A stretch of 34,977 bases of DNA, taken from contig CALFOT010000112.1 in the NCBI GenBank assembly GCA_937919925.1, positions 1-34,977 of the forward strand, written 5' to 3'. The DNA comes from an uncultured bacterium (lineage in GTDB: Bacteria > Planctomycetota > UBA1135). This document shows positions 7,306 through 15,187 of the stretch, in pieces (position 1 is the stretch's first letter; each line of letters opens with the position of its first letter). A model generated the notes under the pieces. It worked only from the letters and a program-made list of their open reading frames with translations, made no database searches and was not told the origin of the DNA. A program made the translations under genes and the position numbers.

Positions 7306-9593
7306 TGCAAATGCCTTCCTCGCGCACGCTGATTTACGTGGCCATCTTCTTGTTGGTGGTGTTGGTGAGCTGGGGAGTGCGCGAGGCGTGCCACCTACGT
7401 TTGGAGTTCGCCGAAGGCACCCCTTTGGCAGGAGAATGGTTTAGCGTCGACTCCGATGGTCTTTATCATCTGCGCCGCATCGCAAGGCACCGCGCCGAAC
7501 CGGGTTTACCAGCAGCAACGGATCCCTTTTTGAACTACCCGAAAGGAGCGGTAGTGCCCTGGCCACCGTACTACACCATGGTTGCGTCGGCACTCCTTCC
7601 CGCTGCTGGTTCGCGCTTGGATTTAGAGCACGCAGCTGCGCAATTGCCATTGGTTTTTGCCCTGCTCACTTCGTTGCTTGCGGCATTTTGCGGCGCCTTA
7701 CTCGCTGGCCGACGTGCTGCGCTCATGGCCGGTTTGTTGCACGCACTGAGTTATGGATCGGTGCACTACAGCACCCCAGGTGTGGCTGATCACCATGCGT
7801 GGGTTTCCCTGCTGGCCACGGCTCTACTGGTGTTGTTTGTCGTATGCGTGCAGCAACAGGTTTTTTCGCGCCCACGTTTCGCCGCATTTGTGGGCGCTTT
7901 GGCGGGCACCTTTGCAGGCCTCTTACTCGGCTCTTGGGTGGGAGCGGTGCTTTACATCTTGCCTTTACAACTAACACTTGGTTGGTGGCTGTGGATCAAA
8001 CGTGACCAACGTTGGCTTGGCTTGGCGACCTTCGGACTTTTTTTCCATTTGTTCGCCGTGCTTGCTCTGGTGCCGGCGGTGTTAGCTAGCCCGTGGCGCT
8101 TCGAGCATCCGTGGATGGTGGTGAATCTTTCGTATTTTCATCTCGGTTGGCTGGGCCTAGGCGCGTTGATTTTCGTGCCCCCACTGTTTATGCCCTTTCA
8201 ACCAGCACGCGCGCGCTACCCGCTGGTGGTTCTTTCTGTTGCGGTGGTGCTCAGCGCTCTCACGCTGCTGCTCGATGTTGGCCCCGGCCCCGGCATGCGC
8301 GCGGGTTTTGCGTGGGCTTCACGGGCAGATGAATTCATGTCGGGCATTGCAGAATCGGCACCTTTGTGGGGTGTAGATCATTTTCATTCAGGCGGTTTCC
8401 CGCGGTGGATTGGCTTTGGGGTGGTGTTTCTTCCCTTTGCCTTGTGGAAAATGTGGAAAAGTATTCAAAACGGCGCTCATGCCTTAGTGCCCATTTTTAT
8501 CGCGGTGCCACTCTTGGTCATGCAAGCCTTCTTGCAGCGTCGTTTTGCGGATCCTCTCGCTGCGCCGCTGGCGATTTTGATTGCTTGGTGGTTGGTGCAA
8601 ATGTGGCCACGGCTGCGTTTGCCACAGCGCAACTTTGGCTTGAGCCTTGCCCTTGCTGGATTTTTTGCGCTTGCTTTGCAAGCACCGACGGCCCTCTACG
8701 CGCTACAGCGCGCGGGCGTTTCGCGTATCGATGATCAACAATCAGCCGAGCGACTTTTATTCGAGTGGCTTGGGCAGCGGGAAGATGCGCCGCTGGGGAA
8801 ACCGCCACGCGTGAGTCGGGGCGCAGTACTCGGCGCTTGGGATTTCGGCCATGTGATTGAATGGGCAGCGCAACGTCCCACCATTGCCACCAACTTCGGC
8901 ACCTACATTGGCGTCGATAGCTTCCGCGATCCAGCATTGTTTTTCATGGCGGAAGATCCGCAAACGGCGGAGCAAATTTTGATTGATCGCGATGTGCGTT
9001 ATGTCGTGACCACTGCGCGCTTCCCGTCGCTGTTGCCTACCTTCATCAAGGCGTTGCACGACGACCGCAAAATGGCGGATTATCAGGCACCCGCCAGCGG
9101 CGCAAAGAAGGGCGTGCAATTACTGCCGCGCTGGTTTGCCACTACCGGCGCGATGCTGTTTGACCTCGGCAACGATATGGATGGCCCCACTGGCCCAGCC
9201 AAAGCCATTGATTATTTGCGCTTGATATATATGTCGGAGTTGGTGCTTCCGGTTGCACCACAACTTGGAAGCCAGCAATCAGCGGGCCGCATCTGGGAGC
9301 ACGTGCCTGGGGCACAATTGGTCTATAACACCGGCGTCGGCGTGGAGTTCCGCGTGGAAGTGCATTTTGAGCTGCGCAATGCCCACAACGAAATCGTGTT
9401 TGGGGGCAAATGGGTGAATAGTGCCCTGGCGAATGAATCAGGCTTTGCCAAAGTGCGTGTTCCGTATTGCAGTGGGCAGAACGGCAACATTTGGGTGACC
9501 TCCATCCTGTGGGGTAGCGACGGCCAGCTGGAAGCGCTGGAAATTCCGGAACAAGCGGTTTTGTCAGGCGATAGTATCGTGAAAATCCAATAG
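7305..9593 (+). CDS. STT3-like oligosaccharyltransferase (GT66-type) membrane protein
   Basis: This 762-residue polytopic membrane protein has about a dozen hydrophobic segments in residues 8-490, then a soluble C-terminal domain. The layout matches STT3/AglB/PglB enzymes, which transfer a lipid-linked glycan to Asn outside the cytoplasmic membrane. VDSDGLYHLRR (48-58) gives the first external-loop acidic motif, with Asp51 likely catalytic. DPFLNYPKGAVVPWPP (73-88) is typical of bacterial homologues. ADHHAW (161-166) gives a DxH metal motif. AWDFGH (511-516) corresponds to the WWDYG signature, with the first Trp replaced by Ala. The C-terminus has a VRVPY strand as in AglB. Catalytic function is inferred; a GT39/ArnT-type enzyme is the main alternative. 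The ATG overlaps the upstream stop (TAATG), suggesting coupling; ATG 7311 is an alternative start. Confidence 0.75.
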   Translation: MQMPSSRTLIYVAIFLLVVLVSWGVREACHLRLEFAEGTPLAGEWFSVDSDGLYHLRRIARHRAEPGLPAATDPFLNYPKGAVVPWPPYYTMVASALLPAAGSRLDLEHAAAQLPLVFALLTSLLAAFCGALLAGRRAALMAGLLHALSYGSVHYSTPGVADHHAWVSLLATALLVLFVVCVQQQVFSRPRFAAFVGALAGTFAGLLLGSWVGAVLYILPLQLTLGWWLWIKRDQRWLGLATFGLFFHLFAVLALVPAVLASPWRFEHPWMVVNLSYFHLGWLGLGALIFVPPLFMPFQPARARYPLVVLSVAVVLSALTLLLDVGPGPGMRAGFAWASRADEFMSGIAESAPLWGVDHFHSGGFPRWIGFGVVFLPFALWKMWKSIQNGAHALVPIFIAVPLLVMQAFLQRRFADPLAAPLAILIAWWLVQMWPRLRLPQRNFGLSLALAGFFALALQAPTALYALQRAGVSRIDDQQSAERLLFEWLGQREDAPLGKPPRVSRGAVLGAWDFGHVIEWAAQRPTIATNFGTYIGVDSFRDPALFFMAEDPQTAEQILIDRDVRYVVTTARFPSLLPTFIKALHDDRKMADYQAPASGAKKGVQLLPRWFATTGAMLFDLGNDMDGPTGPAKAIDYLRLIYMSELVLPVAPQLGSQQSAGRIWEHVPGAQLVYNTGVGVEFRVEVHFELRNAHNEIVFGGKWVNSALANESGFAKVRVPYCSGQNGNIWVTSILWGSDGQLEALEIPEQAVLSGDSIVKIQ

Positions 9594-9596
9594 GAT
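9591..9596 (+). promoter_or_regulatory. Possible -10 box before the DUF1800 gene
   Basis: TAGGAT lies 7 bases before the ATG at 9604 and includes the TAG stop of the STT3-like gene, so part of the match is forced by coding. GAGGG at 9598-9602 could instead act as a close ribosome site. Weak call. Confidence 0.2.
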
Positions 9597-9603
9597 AGAG
9601 GGC

Positions 9604-11211
9604 ATGGCTCCTCGCTCCCATGCAAGCTCGCCGGCCCAAGATGATTCTAGCGCTTTGAATGAACGCGAACGGGCCGCACATTTACTCGCGCGACTGGCGT
9701 ATGGCCCACGCCCCGGGGAAACCAAACGCTTGATTGCGATGGGTGTGGAAAAGTGGCTGGAGGATCAACTGCAAGAACAGGATTCGCACGACCCGCGCTT
9801 AAAGACTTGGCTGAGTGAATACCAGACTTTGGGATTATCCGTTAAGGAATGCGCCGAGTTCACCTATACCCAACGCGTCGACAAAAAAACACCGAGTCAG
9901 GAAGAGCAACGCGCTGAGCGCATCAAGCGTAGAATCCCCTTGGATGAAGTGGTTTGGTCAACAGCACTGCGTGCCGTTTACAGCGATCGCCAAGCCACCG
10001 AGGTGATGGCCGAGTTTTGGCGTAACCATTTGAATGTAAGTTTTACCAAGGGGCAAAACATTTATTCGATGGTGCCCGATTACGAACGCAGTGTCATCCG
10101 TGATCAGGTGTGGGGTAGTTTCCCGGCAATGCTGGTAGCTTCTGCCACGCATCCGGCCATGCTCACCTATTTGGATAATCATTTATCGCGGCGTCCGCCG
10201 AGCAAACAGGAGCTGAAAGAAATTGAACGCCAGACAGAAAGGAAAACTGGCTCCAAGGAACGTGCGGTGGAGGCGGTGCAAATCGCAACGCAACGCGGCT
10301 TGAATGAAAACTACGCGCGCGAGTTGTTGGAGTTACACACTCTTGGGGTGGATAATTTCTACGCGCAAAATGATGTGATTGCCCTTGCAGAAATCCTCAC
10401 TGGATGGACTATAGAAGGTGGGCGCAAAGGCTCGCAAGCATTCCATTTCAATGCGGCAATGCACGTGCCAGGGGATATCAAGCTACTGGGTAAGCGCTTT
10501 GCTGAAGATAAAGAAAAGGGCCCAGGTCAGGGCATGGAAGTTTTAGCGATGCTCGGAGCCCATAAAGGTACTGCAGATTTTATCGCCATGAAAATGGTGC
10601 GGTTTTTGGTGGCGGATGTGCCGCCCGCAAGTCTCGTGAAAGAAGTGGCCAAGACTTATCGCACTAGCAAAGGGAATCTCACAGCTATGCTGCGCACGAT
10701 TGTCGATAGTGAAGAATTTTGGTCTCGGAAAAACTTTCGTACCAAATTTAAAACGCCCTATGAGTTCATCATCAGCGCGCTGCGCGTGACAGGTGCGGAG
10801 ATTGATCGCCAAGCCTCGATAGGCAACTACCTCGCAGAAATGGGCCAGCCGATTTACCACTGCGATGATCCCACCGGCTACTACGACACCGCCGACGCCT
10901 GGCTTGATCCTGGCGTCATGGCCTTGCGTTGGCAGTTCGCTACCGATCTTGCGCTTGGCAAAGTACGTGGCGTGAAAATCCCCGAGACCTTCTTCGACCA
11001 AATTCCGTACGACGCGCCGCCGCGGTTGTGGGAGCATCATCTCACTACTTTGATTCTTCCCGGTGGTGCTGGCCCGCGCACGCGCGCCGCATTGGCTACG
11101 GTGACTTCTGAATATTTGGATCAGAAGGGCAAGCGCGTACCAAATTTAAATCAGATTGGACCTACTTTAGTCGGGCTGCTGCTCGGTTCTCCAGAGTTTC
11201 AACAACAGTAA
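9604..11211 (+). CDS. DUF1800 family protein
   Basis: This 535-residue protein belongs to DUF1800. The N-terminal AAHLLARLAYGPRPGE, the central MAEFWRNHLNVSF (about 133-145), and the NENYARELLELHTLGV block followed by AEILTGW are hallmark stretches. HVPGDIKLLGKRF matches the family's HxPGxKxLLG segment. The family's biochemical role is unknown; it nearly always sits beside DUF1501, as here, where the next ATG follows after 11 bases. I see no signal peptide from the ATG at 9604, although the DUF1501 partner has a clear Tat signal. Either this member stays inside the cell or is exported together with its partner. GAGGG before the ATG is a possible ribosome site. Confidence 0.88.
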   Translation: MAPRSHASSPAQDDSSALNERERAAHLLARLAYGPRPGETKRLIAMGVEKWLEDQLQEQDSHDPRLKTWLSEYQTLGLSVKECAEFTYTQRVDKKTPSQEEQRAERIKRRIPLDEVVWSTALRAVYSDRQATEVMAEFWRNHLNVSFTKGQNIYSMVPDYERSVIRDQVWGSFPAMLVASATHPAMLTYLDNHLSRRPPSKQELKEIERQTERKTGSKERAVEAVQIATQRGLNENYARELLELHTLGVDNFYAQNDVIALAEILTGWTIEGGRKGSQAFHFNAAMHVPGDIKLLGKRFAEDKEKGPGQGMEVLAMLGAHKGTADFIAMKMVRFLVADVPPASLVKEVAKTYRTSKGNLTAMLRTIVDSEEFWSRKNFRTKFKTPYEFIISALRVTGAEIDRQASIGNYLAEMGQPIYHCDDPTGYYDTADAWLDPGVMALRWQFATDLALGKVRGVKIPETFFDQIPYDAPPRLWEHHLTTLILPGGAGPRTRAALATVTSEYLDQKGKRVPNLNQIGPTLVGLLLGSPEFQQQ

Positions 11212-11222
11212 AAGCCAAAATC

Positions 11223-12536
11223 ATGAGTCCAACAAACCCTACTTCCCGACGTGATTTTTTGAAGCTCGCTGCCATCAGTGGCGTAGCTTTGCATAGCTCC
11301 AGTTTTGCAGCACAGTTGTTGGCAGCGCAGCCCGTCGGCCCGGGTTACTTAACACAGGAGGGCGCCAACCAGTCTTTGGTGGTCATTTTCTTGCGTGGTG
11401 GCGCCGATTTTATGAACATCGTGGTTCCTTACGGCGATCCTGATTACCCGGCGTTTCGGCCAACCTTGGCGATGAACTTGGATGCCGGTTTGATCAAGCT
11501 AGACAAGACTTTTGGGTTGCACCCAGCGATGGCGTCGTTGCAACCGCTATGGGGTGCAGGTCAGTTAGCGCCGATTGTGTGCGCGGGCTCGATGCACTCT
11601 ACGCGGAGTCATTTTGATGCTCAAGATTGGATGGAGTTTGCGGCTCCCGGAGACCGCACAGTACGCCAAGGCTGGCTCAATCGTTATTTGGCGATTACCG
11701 AACCGCCCAAAGCCAAGGCCAGTGATTTCCGTGCACTGGGTATGCAGGAGTTGCTGCCGCGATCTTTGCGCGGCAACTATCCAGTGTTGGCGGTGCCGCG
11801 TTCGTTGACGAAGAAAAAAAGTTCAAGCACGCTGGATGCTTTCGAGCGTTTTTATGGCGAGGGTGGCACCGATATGGAAGGTGGTGCCGCCATGAGTGGG
11901 GAGCGGGAGGCAGATGCCGCTGGCGTAGTGGAGTCGGGGCGCATCACGATTGAAACCCTGCGGCGCTTGCAGGAAATCGTTGCCGCTAGCGATAAGAAAA
12001 GCGCCAGCCAATCCGTTTCCGGTTCCAGTTATCCGGACAGTACCTTTGCCAACCGCTTGAAACAAATCGCTTTGGTTTTGAAGGCTGGCGAAGGATTGGA
12101 AGTCAGCGGTCTAGATTACGGCGGCTGGGATGATCATTCTCAAGAGGGTACGGTGGATGGCAAAATGGCTACGCGCTTGCGCGATCTATCCAGCAGCCTC
12201 AGTGCTTTCTGTCAGGACCTTGGCCCGGCTCTGGCGCGCACCACCATTTTGGTGATGACGGAGTTCGGGCGTACGGTGAAAGAGAATGGCAATAACGGCA
12301 CCGACCACGGGCATGGCAGCACCATGTTGGTGATGGGCGGCGGCGTCAAGGGGGGGCAAGTACATGGTGATTGGCGCGGCCTCAAACAGGATGCGCTTTA
12401 CCAAGGGCGTGATTTAGCCGTCACCACAGATTTCCGGGATGTGTACAACGCAGTACTCGAAAACGCACTGGGTTTTGAACCCCCGAAAGACTTTTTCCCC
12501 GGTTACAAGCCGAACAAGATGAAGACTCTGTTCTAA
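11223..12536 (+). CDS. DUF1501 family protein, Tat-exported
   Basis: This 437-residue protein is the usual partner of DUF1800. It has a textbook Tat signal: SRRDFLK at residues 8-14 followed by a mild hydrophobic stretch, predicting export of a folded protein to the periplasm. DUF1501 hallmarks are the FLRGGADFMNIVVPY opening, the GSMHSTRSHFDAQDWME stretch, YGGWDDHSQ, and the late LVMTEFGRTVKENG followed by TDHGHGSTMLVMGGGVKGG. The family resembles the alkaline phosphatase/sulfatase superfamily, but enzymatic activity is not shown by what I can see. There is no good ribosome site; the ATG at 11223 is chosen because the Tat motif follows at once. It ends the long plus-strand block; 22 bases separate its stop from the next, opposing gene. 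Confidence 0.9.
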   Translation: MSPTNPTSRRDFLKLAAISGVALHSSSFAAQLLAAQPVGPGYLTQEGANQSLVVIFLRGGADFMNIVVPYGDPDYPAFRPTLAMNLDAGLIKLDKTFGLHPAMASLQPLWGAGQLAPIVCAGSMHSTRSHFDAQDWMEFAAPGDRTVRQGWLNRYLAITEPPKAKASDFRALGMQELLPRSLRGNYPVLAVPRSLTKKKSSSTLDAFERFYGEGGTDMEGGAAMSGEREADAAGVVESGRITIETLRRLQEIVAASDKKSASQSVSGSSYPDSTFANRLKQIALVLKAGEGLEVSGLDYGGWDDHSQEGTVDGKMATRLRDLSSSLSAFCQDLGPALARTTILVMTEFGRTVKENGNNGTDHGHGSTMLVMGGGVKGGQVHGDWRGLKQDALYQGRDLAVTTDFRDVYNAVLENALGFEPPKDFFPGYKPNKMKTLF

Positions 12537-12558
12537 ATCAGAGCTTTCCTAAGCAAGC

Positions 12559-13359
12559 TTACTCGAATAACTCGGCAACACCGATGGCCGGATCTTTGGC
12601 GCTATTGGTTTGCGTCAGCGTGAAAATGAAGCGTCGTTGACCGCCTGGTGCAATGGCCGCATCAAAGCGCAAGCGCGGATCCGCAGCTCCTTGCGTATGC
12701 GGCAACCACTCCACCACCCACAGACCGCCTAGCAGTGGACCACTATCGAAGTTGCCCGCGGCGTTTGGCCTGACTACGACTTCCAGTTGCTCTTCGCTGT
12801 TGGTGAAGCGCACGACTCCGTAGCGAATCGGTGTGCCACCTGGTCGCCGCAGCTCGCCGGAGATACGCGCGCCAATTTTGAGCGCAAAATCGAAGTGCTG
12901 CGCTACCGGGGAGGGGATGAGTACCTGCAGCGGCTCCGCAGTAAAAAATCCCCGCGCAGAAGCCTCCAGTTGATACTTGCCTGCGGGTAACCATTTCACG
13001 GTGTAGTTGCCTTGCGCATCGGTGAGCCCATCGATGAGCGCCTTTTCTCGATTCGCCTCAGCAGGCCAACAGAGCACTTGGGCGGCCTCTAAAGGCAAAC
13101 CGTCAGCAGCATGCACGGTGACGGTGAGGCCAAGAAAAGAGGCTGGCGGCTCCACCTTCACGCGCTTAAAAACATCTTCTATTTGGAGGGGGCCAGGTAG
13201 AGGCTTGGTGGTGCCTGGATCAGCTGGCAAAGGATACCGTGGGCCATCTTGGTTCGTCGCATTCCGTTCGCCAAGCGGTGGGCAGGCTACGGAACCGAAG
13301 AACACGAGCGCCACCAACAGGATGATGCCAGCGAGTGCAATCCGCGGAATATTTTTCAA
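12559..13359 (-). CDS. Exported protein with carboxypeptidase-regulatory-like domain
   Basis: This 266-residue protein starts with a hydrophobic segment (residues 5-24) ending in SVAC, so it may be a lipoprotein (Cys26), although the lipobox is not ideal. Residues about 73-160 have the transthyretin-like carboxypeptidase-regulatory pattern: VTVHAADGLPLEAAQV, then LTDAQGNYTVKWLPAGKYQLEASARGF. A second sandwich of similar type appears to follow (ISGELRRPGGTPIRYGVVRFT). These domains usually act as structural or adhesive modules; no catalytic motif is visible. The start is TTG, overlapping the upstream gene's stop as TTGA, which suggests translational coupling with the YgfZ-like gene. Its 3' end faces the DUF1501 gene across 22 bases with no convincing terminator hairpin. 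Confidence 0.62.
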   Translation of the reverse strand: MKNIPRIALAGIILLVALVFFGSVACPPLGERNATNQDGPRYPLPADPGTTKPLPGPLQIEDVFKRVKVEPPASFLGLTVTVHAADGLPLEAAQVLCWPAEANREKALIDGLTDAQGNYTVKWLPAGKYQLEASARGFFTAEPLQVLIPSPVAQHFDFALKIGARISGELRRPGGTPIRYGVVRFTNSEEQLEVVVRPNAAGNFDSGPLLGGLWVVEWLPHTQGAADPRLRFDAAIAPGGQRRFIFTLTQTNSAKDPAIGVAELFE

Positions 13360-14438
13360 CCGAAGACCTTTTCTGGAACCGCAACAGTTGCGGTGACGGC
13401 CGTGCCATCGTACGGATCGATGGCTTGAATTTCCATGCCATCAATCGCAATGCGGCGTCTTAACATGCCCAAACCCACGGCGCGATTTTCTTTCGGCGAC
13501 CACACCCAAGAAGTCACGCGCCCCATTTTGTGGCCTTCCGCATCGTGGAGTTCTGCGCCAAGCAAAGGCCGTGGAGGGCCTTCAAACTGCAATTTACACA
13601 GTTGCCGCGGCGATTCTCCATAGGTGTTGATTTTGGCGACGACTTCCTGCCCGGCATAACATCCCTTGGTTAGCGATGCGCGTTGCCATTCATTGCTCGC
13701 CGGCAGCGTGACATGTTGATCAAAATCAGAACCCCAACGTGGGCGCCCGTCTTCGACGCGCAAAATATCGAGCGCCACCCAACCACCGGGCACTGCGCCT
13801 TGGGCGCTAAGTTGATGCGCCAGCGGCACAATCTCTTCTTTCGGGCCGAGCAGTTCCGCGCAGGCAACCCCCCGATCGGGGCGCTGGATGAGAAGCACGG
13901 TCTCACCTTGAACACTCGCAAAGGCATGGGTGCTAGGGAACTCCAGATGTACCGCTGCCTGTGCGGTTGCGATTGCGTCGGGGCCCAACAGCAATAAACG
14001 CGTGGGTTCGGGAGTGAGCCATTCAATATCTTCGGCAAAGTGATAGAGCTCTATCTTTTCTAAAAAATTGGAGTAACACTCCGCGGGCAAATCAATCCCA
14101 ATGCGTATTTCGTCCGCAGGGGCAGTAAGGCGAAACAGCAGCAAATCAGCCACCCAATGGCCTTTGCCATCCAGCATCGCCGACCACTGGCCTTCTCCGC
14201 TGGCGAGCTTCGAAAGATCCGAAGACAAAATACGCTGCAGGAAATCCACTAAATCGTGGCCGCGCATTTCAATCCACGCGCGATCGCCACCATCAGCGAG
14301 CATGACGGCCGTGCGTGCAGCTTCGTACTCTGGACCTGCGCCTGCAACCCGCAGGGGCAGACGAATGTGATCCATCTCAAGGAAGTCAGCACCCCATTCA
14401 CGAAATGTTTTTTCGAGCGGAGTGGAGAGAATCTTCAT
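13356..14438 (-). CDS. YgfZ/GcvT-type folate-binding protein
   Basis: This 360-residue protein belongs to the YgfZ branch of the GcvT-like tetrahydrofolate-binding fold. The diagnostic motif KGCYAGQE is at residues 258-265, with the conserved Cys260. Other matches are WIEMRGHDLVDFLQRILSSD (55-74), where GcvT-like proteins bind folate, and LDGKGHWVADLLLF (89-102). YgfZ/IBA57 proteins assist assembly or repair of certain Fe-S enzymes using folate, in the cytoplasm. Family membership is firm; the client enzymes here are unknown. It lies 9 bases after the methyltransferase gene, and its stop overlaps the TTG start of the next gene. GGGAG just before the ATG is a plausible but close ribosome site. 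Confidence 0.85.
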   Translation of the reverse strand: MKILSTPLEKTFREWGADFLEMDHIRLPLRVAGAGPEYEAARTAVMLADGGDRAWIEMRGHDLVDFLQRILSSDLSKLASGEGQWSAMLDGKGHWVADLLLFRLTAPADEIRIGIDLPAECYSNFLEKIELYHFAEDIEWLTPEPTRLLLLGPDAIATAQAAVHLEFPSTHAFASVQGETVLLIQRPDRGVACAELLGPKEEIVPLAHQLSAQGAVPGGWVALDILRVEDGRPRWGSDFDQHVTLPASNEWQRASLTKGCYAGQEVVAKINTYGESPRQLCKLQFEGPPRPLLGAELHDAEGHKMGRVTSWVWSPKENRAVGLGMLRRRIAIDGMEIQAIDPYDGTAVTATVAVPEKVFG

Positions 14439-14444
14439 GCTCCC

Positions 14445-14450
14445 ATTCTA
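14445..14450 (-). promoter_or_regulatory. Possible -10 box before the YgfZ-like gene
   Basis: Read on the minus strand, TAGAAT stands 6 bases before the ATG at 14438. The TAG part is also the stop codon of the methyltransferase gene, so the resemblance may be accidental. Confidence 0.2.
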
Positions 14451-15131
14451 GGTTTTCGGCGCTTGGAAATGCGCAGCAACTACCGGAATCAACACTTTAT
14501 CGGATAATAATGGCGCTCGGTGCACAGGAATCCAGGTGAGCGCATGCCAGCCTGCAGCTTCTAATTCCGCACGGATTTGGTGCGGCGACGGATTCGCTGG
14601 GGCCGCGGCACGCAACCCGACCCAATGGCGCAAATGACGCCCCCAAACCCGCAGAGTACGGCCGTGGCGGTAATCAATAATCGCGCCCAATCGGCAGACG
14701 CGATGCAACTCACGCAGAAAGGCAATACGCAGTTCCACATCGCGGACTAAATGCAAAAAGCGTACGCAAATCACCACGTCAACGCTGTGGTCGGCAAAGG
14801 GTAGGTGTGCCAAATCGGCGGCCAAATAAGTTGATTCGGGATATTTCCTCTGCGCTTCCAGGAGCATAGGTAGGGCTAAATCTGCACCTATCACCTGCAT
14901 ATTTTTATCGGCCCAGAGCTGTGAAAAGCGACCGGTACCGCATGGAATATCCAGCAAACTGCACGCTGCTTCCGCGCAATATTCTTCCAGGCAATTTAGC
15001 GCTTTCCGCAACGCGCGCGCTTTGCGGGCATCGCGCTTTGCACCCAAGGCACCCGCCCAGCGTTGATCGTAATCACGCGCCACCGATGACGATCGGTAAA
15101 CCTCGAGCTTGGTCGGACGTGGTGGCTCCAT
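14448..15131 (-). CDS. SAM-dependent class I methyltransferase
   Basis: This 227-residue protein is a Rossmann-fold methyltransferase. Motif I is LLDIPCGTGRFS (59-70), the acidic end of strand 2 is IGADLALPML (81-90), and the LAADLAHLPFADHSVDVVI stretch (103-121) is typical of the Methyltransf_11/25 groups. The substrate cannot be told; a small molecule, lipid or quinone-type acceptor is possible. The frame stays open up to 15380, overlapping the divergent NnrD gene, but that extension is Arg/His-rich shadow sequence, so the ATG at 15131 is chosen. It heads a minus-strand unit with the YgfZ-like and carboxypeptidase-regulatory-like genes (9-base gap, then overlap). It is divergent from nnrD across 56 bases. 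Confidence 0.82.
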   Translation of the reverse strand: MEPPRPTKLEVYRSSSVARDYDQRWAGALGAKRDARKARALRKALNCLEEYCAEAACSLLDIPCGTGRFSQLWADKNMQVIGADLALPMLLEAQRKYPESTYLAADLAHLPFADHSVDVVICVRFLHLVRDVELRIAFLRELHRVCRLGAIIDYRHGRTLRVWGRHLRHWVGLRAAAPANPSPHQIRAELEAAGWHALTWIPVHRAPLLSDKVLIPVVAAHFQAPKT

Positions 15132-15140
15132 ACCAGGTAG

Positions 15141-15146
15141 ATTATG
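15141..15146 (-). promoter_or_regulatory. Possible -10 box for the methyltransferase unit
   Basis: On the minus strand, CATAAT matches the TATAAT consensus at five of six positions and lies 9 bases before the ATG at 15131, inside the 56-base divergent region 15132-15187. A clear -35 is not visible. The opposite strand has a poorer TATCCT at 15174-15179 before nnrD. Confidence 0.3.
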
Positions 15147-15187
15147 CCGGTGCCTAGGGGCGCATCTCTGCGATATCCTCCACAACC

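Noticed and set aside
12537-12558. Possible terminator between the convergent DUF1501 and minus-strand genes
   Set aside because: Only a 4-base GCTT/AAGC stem around TCCT is present, with no T-run; too weak to annotate.
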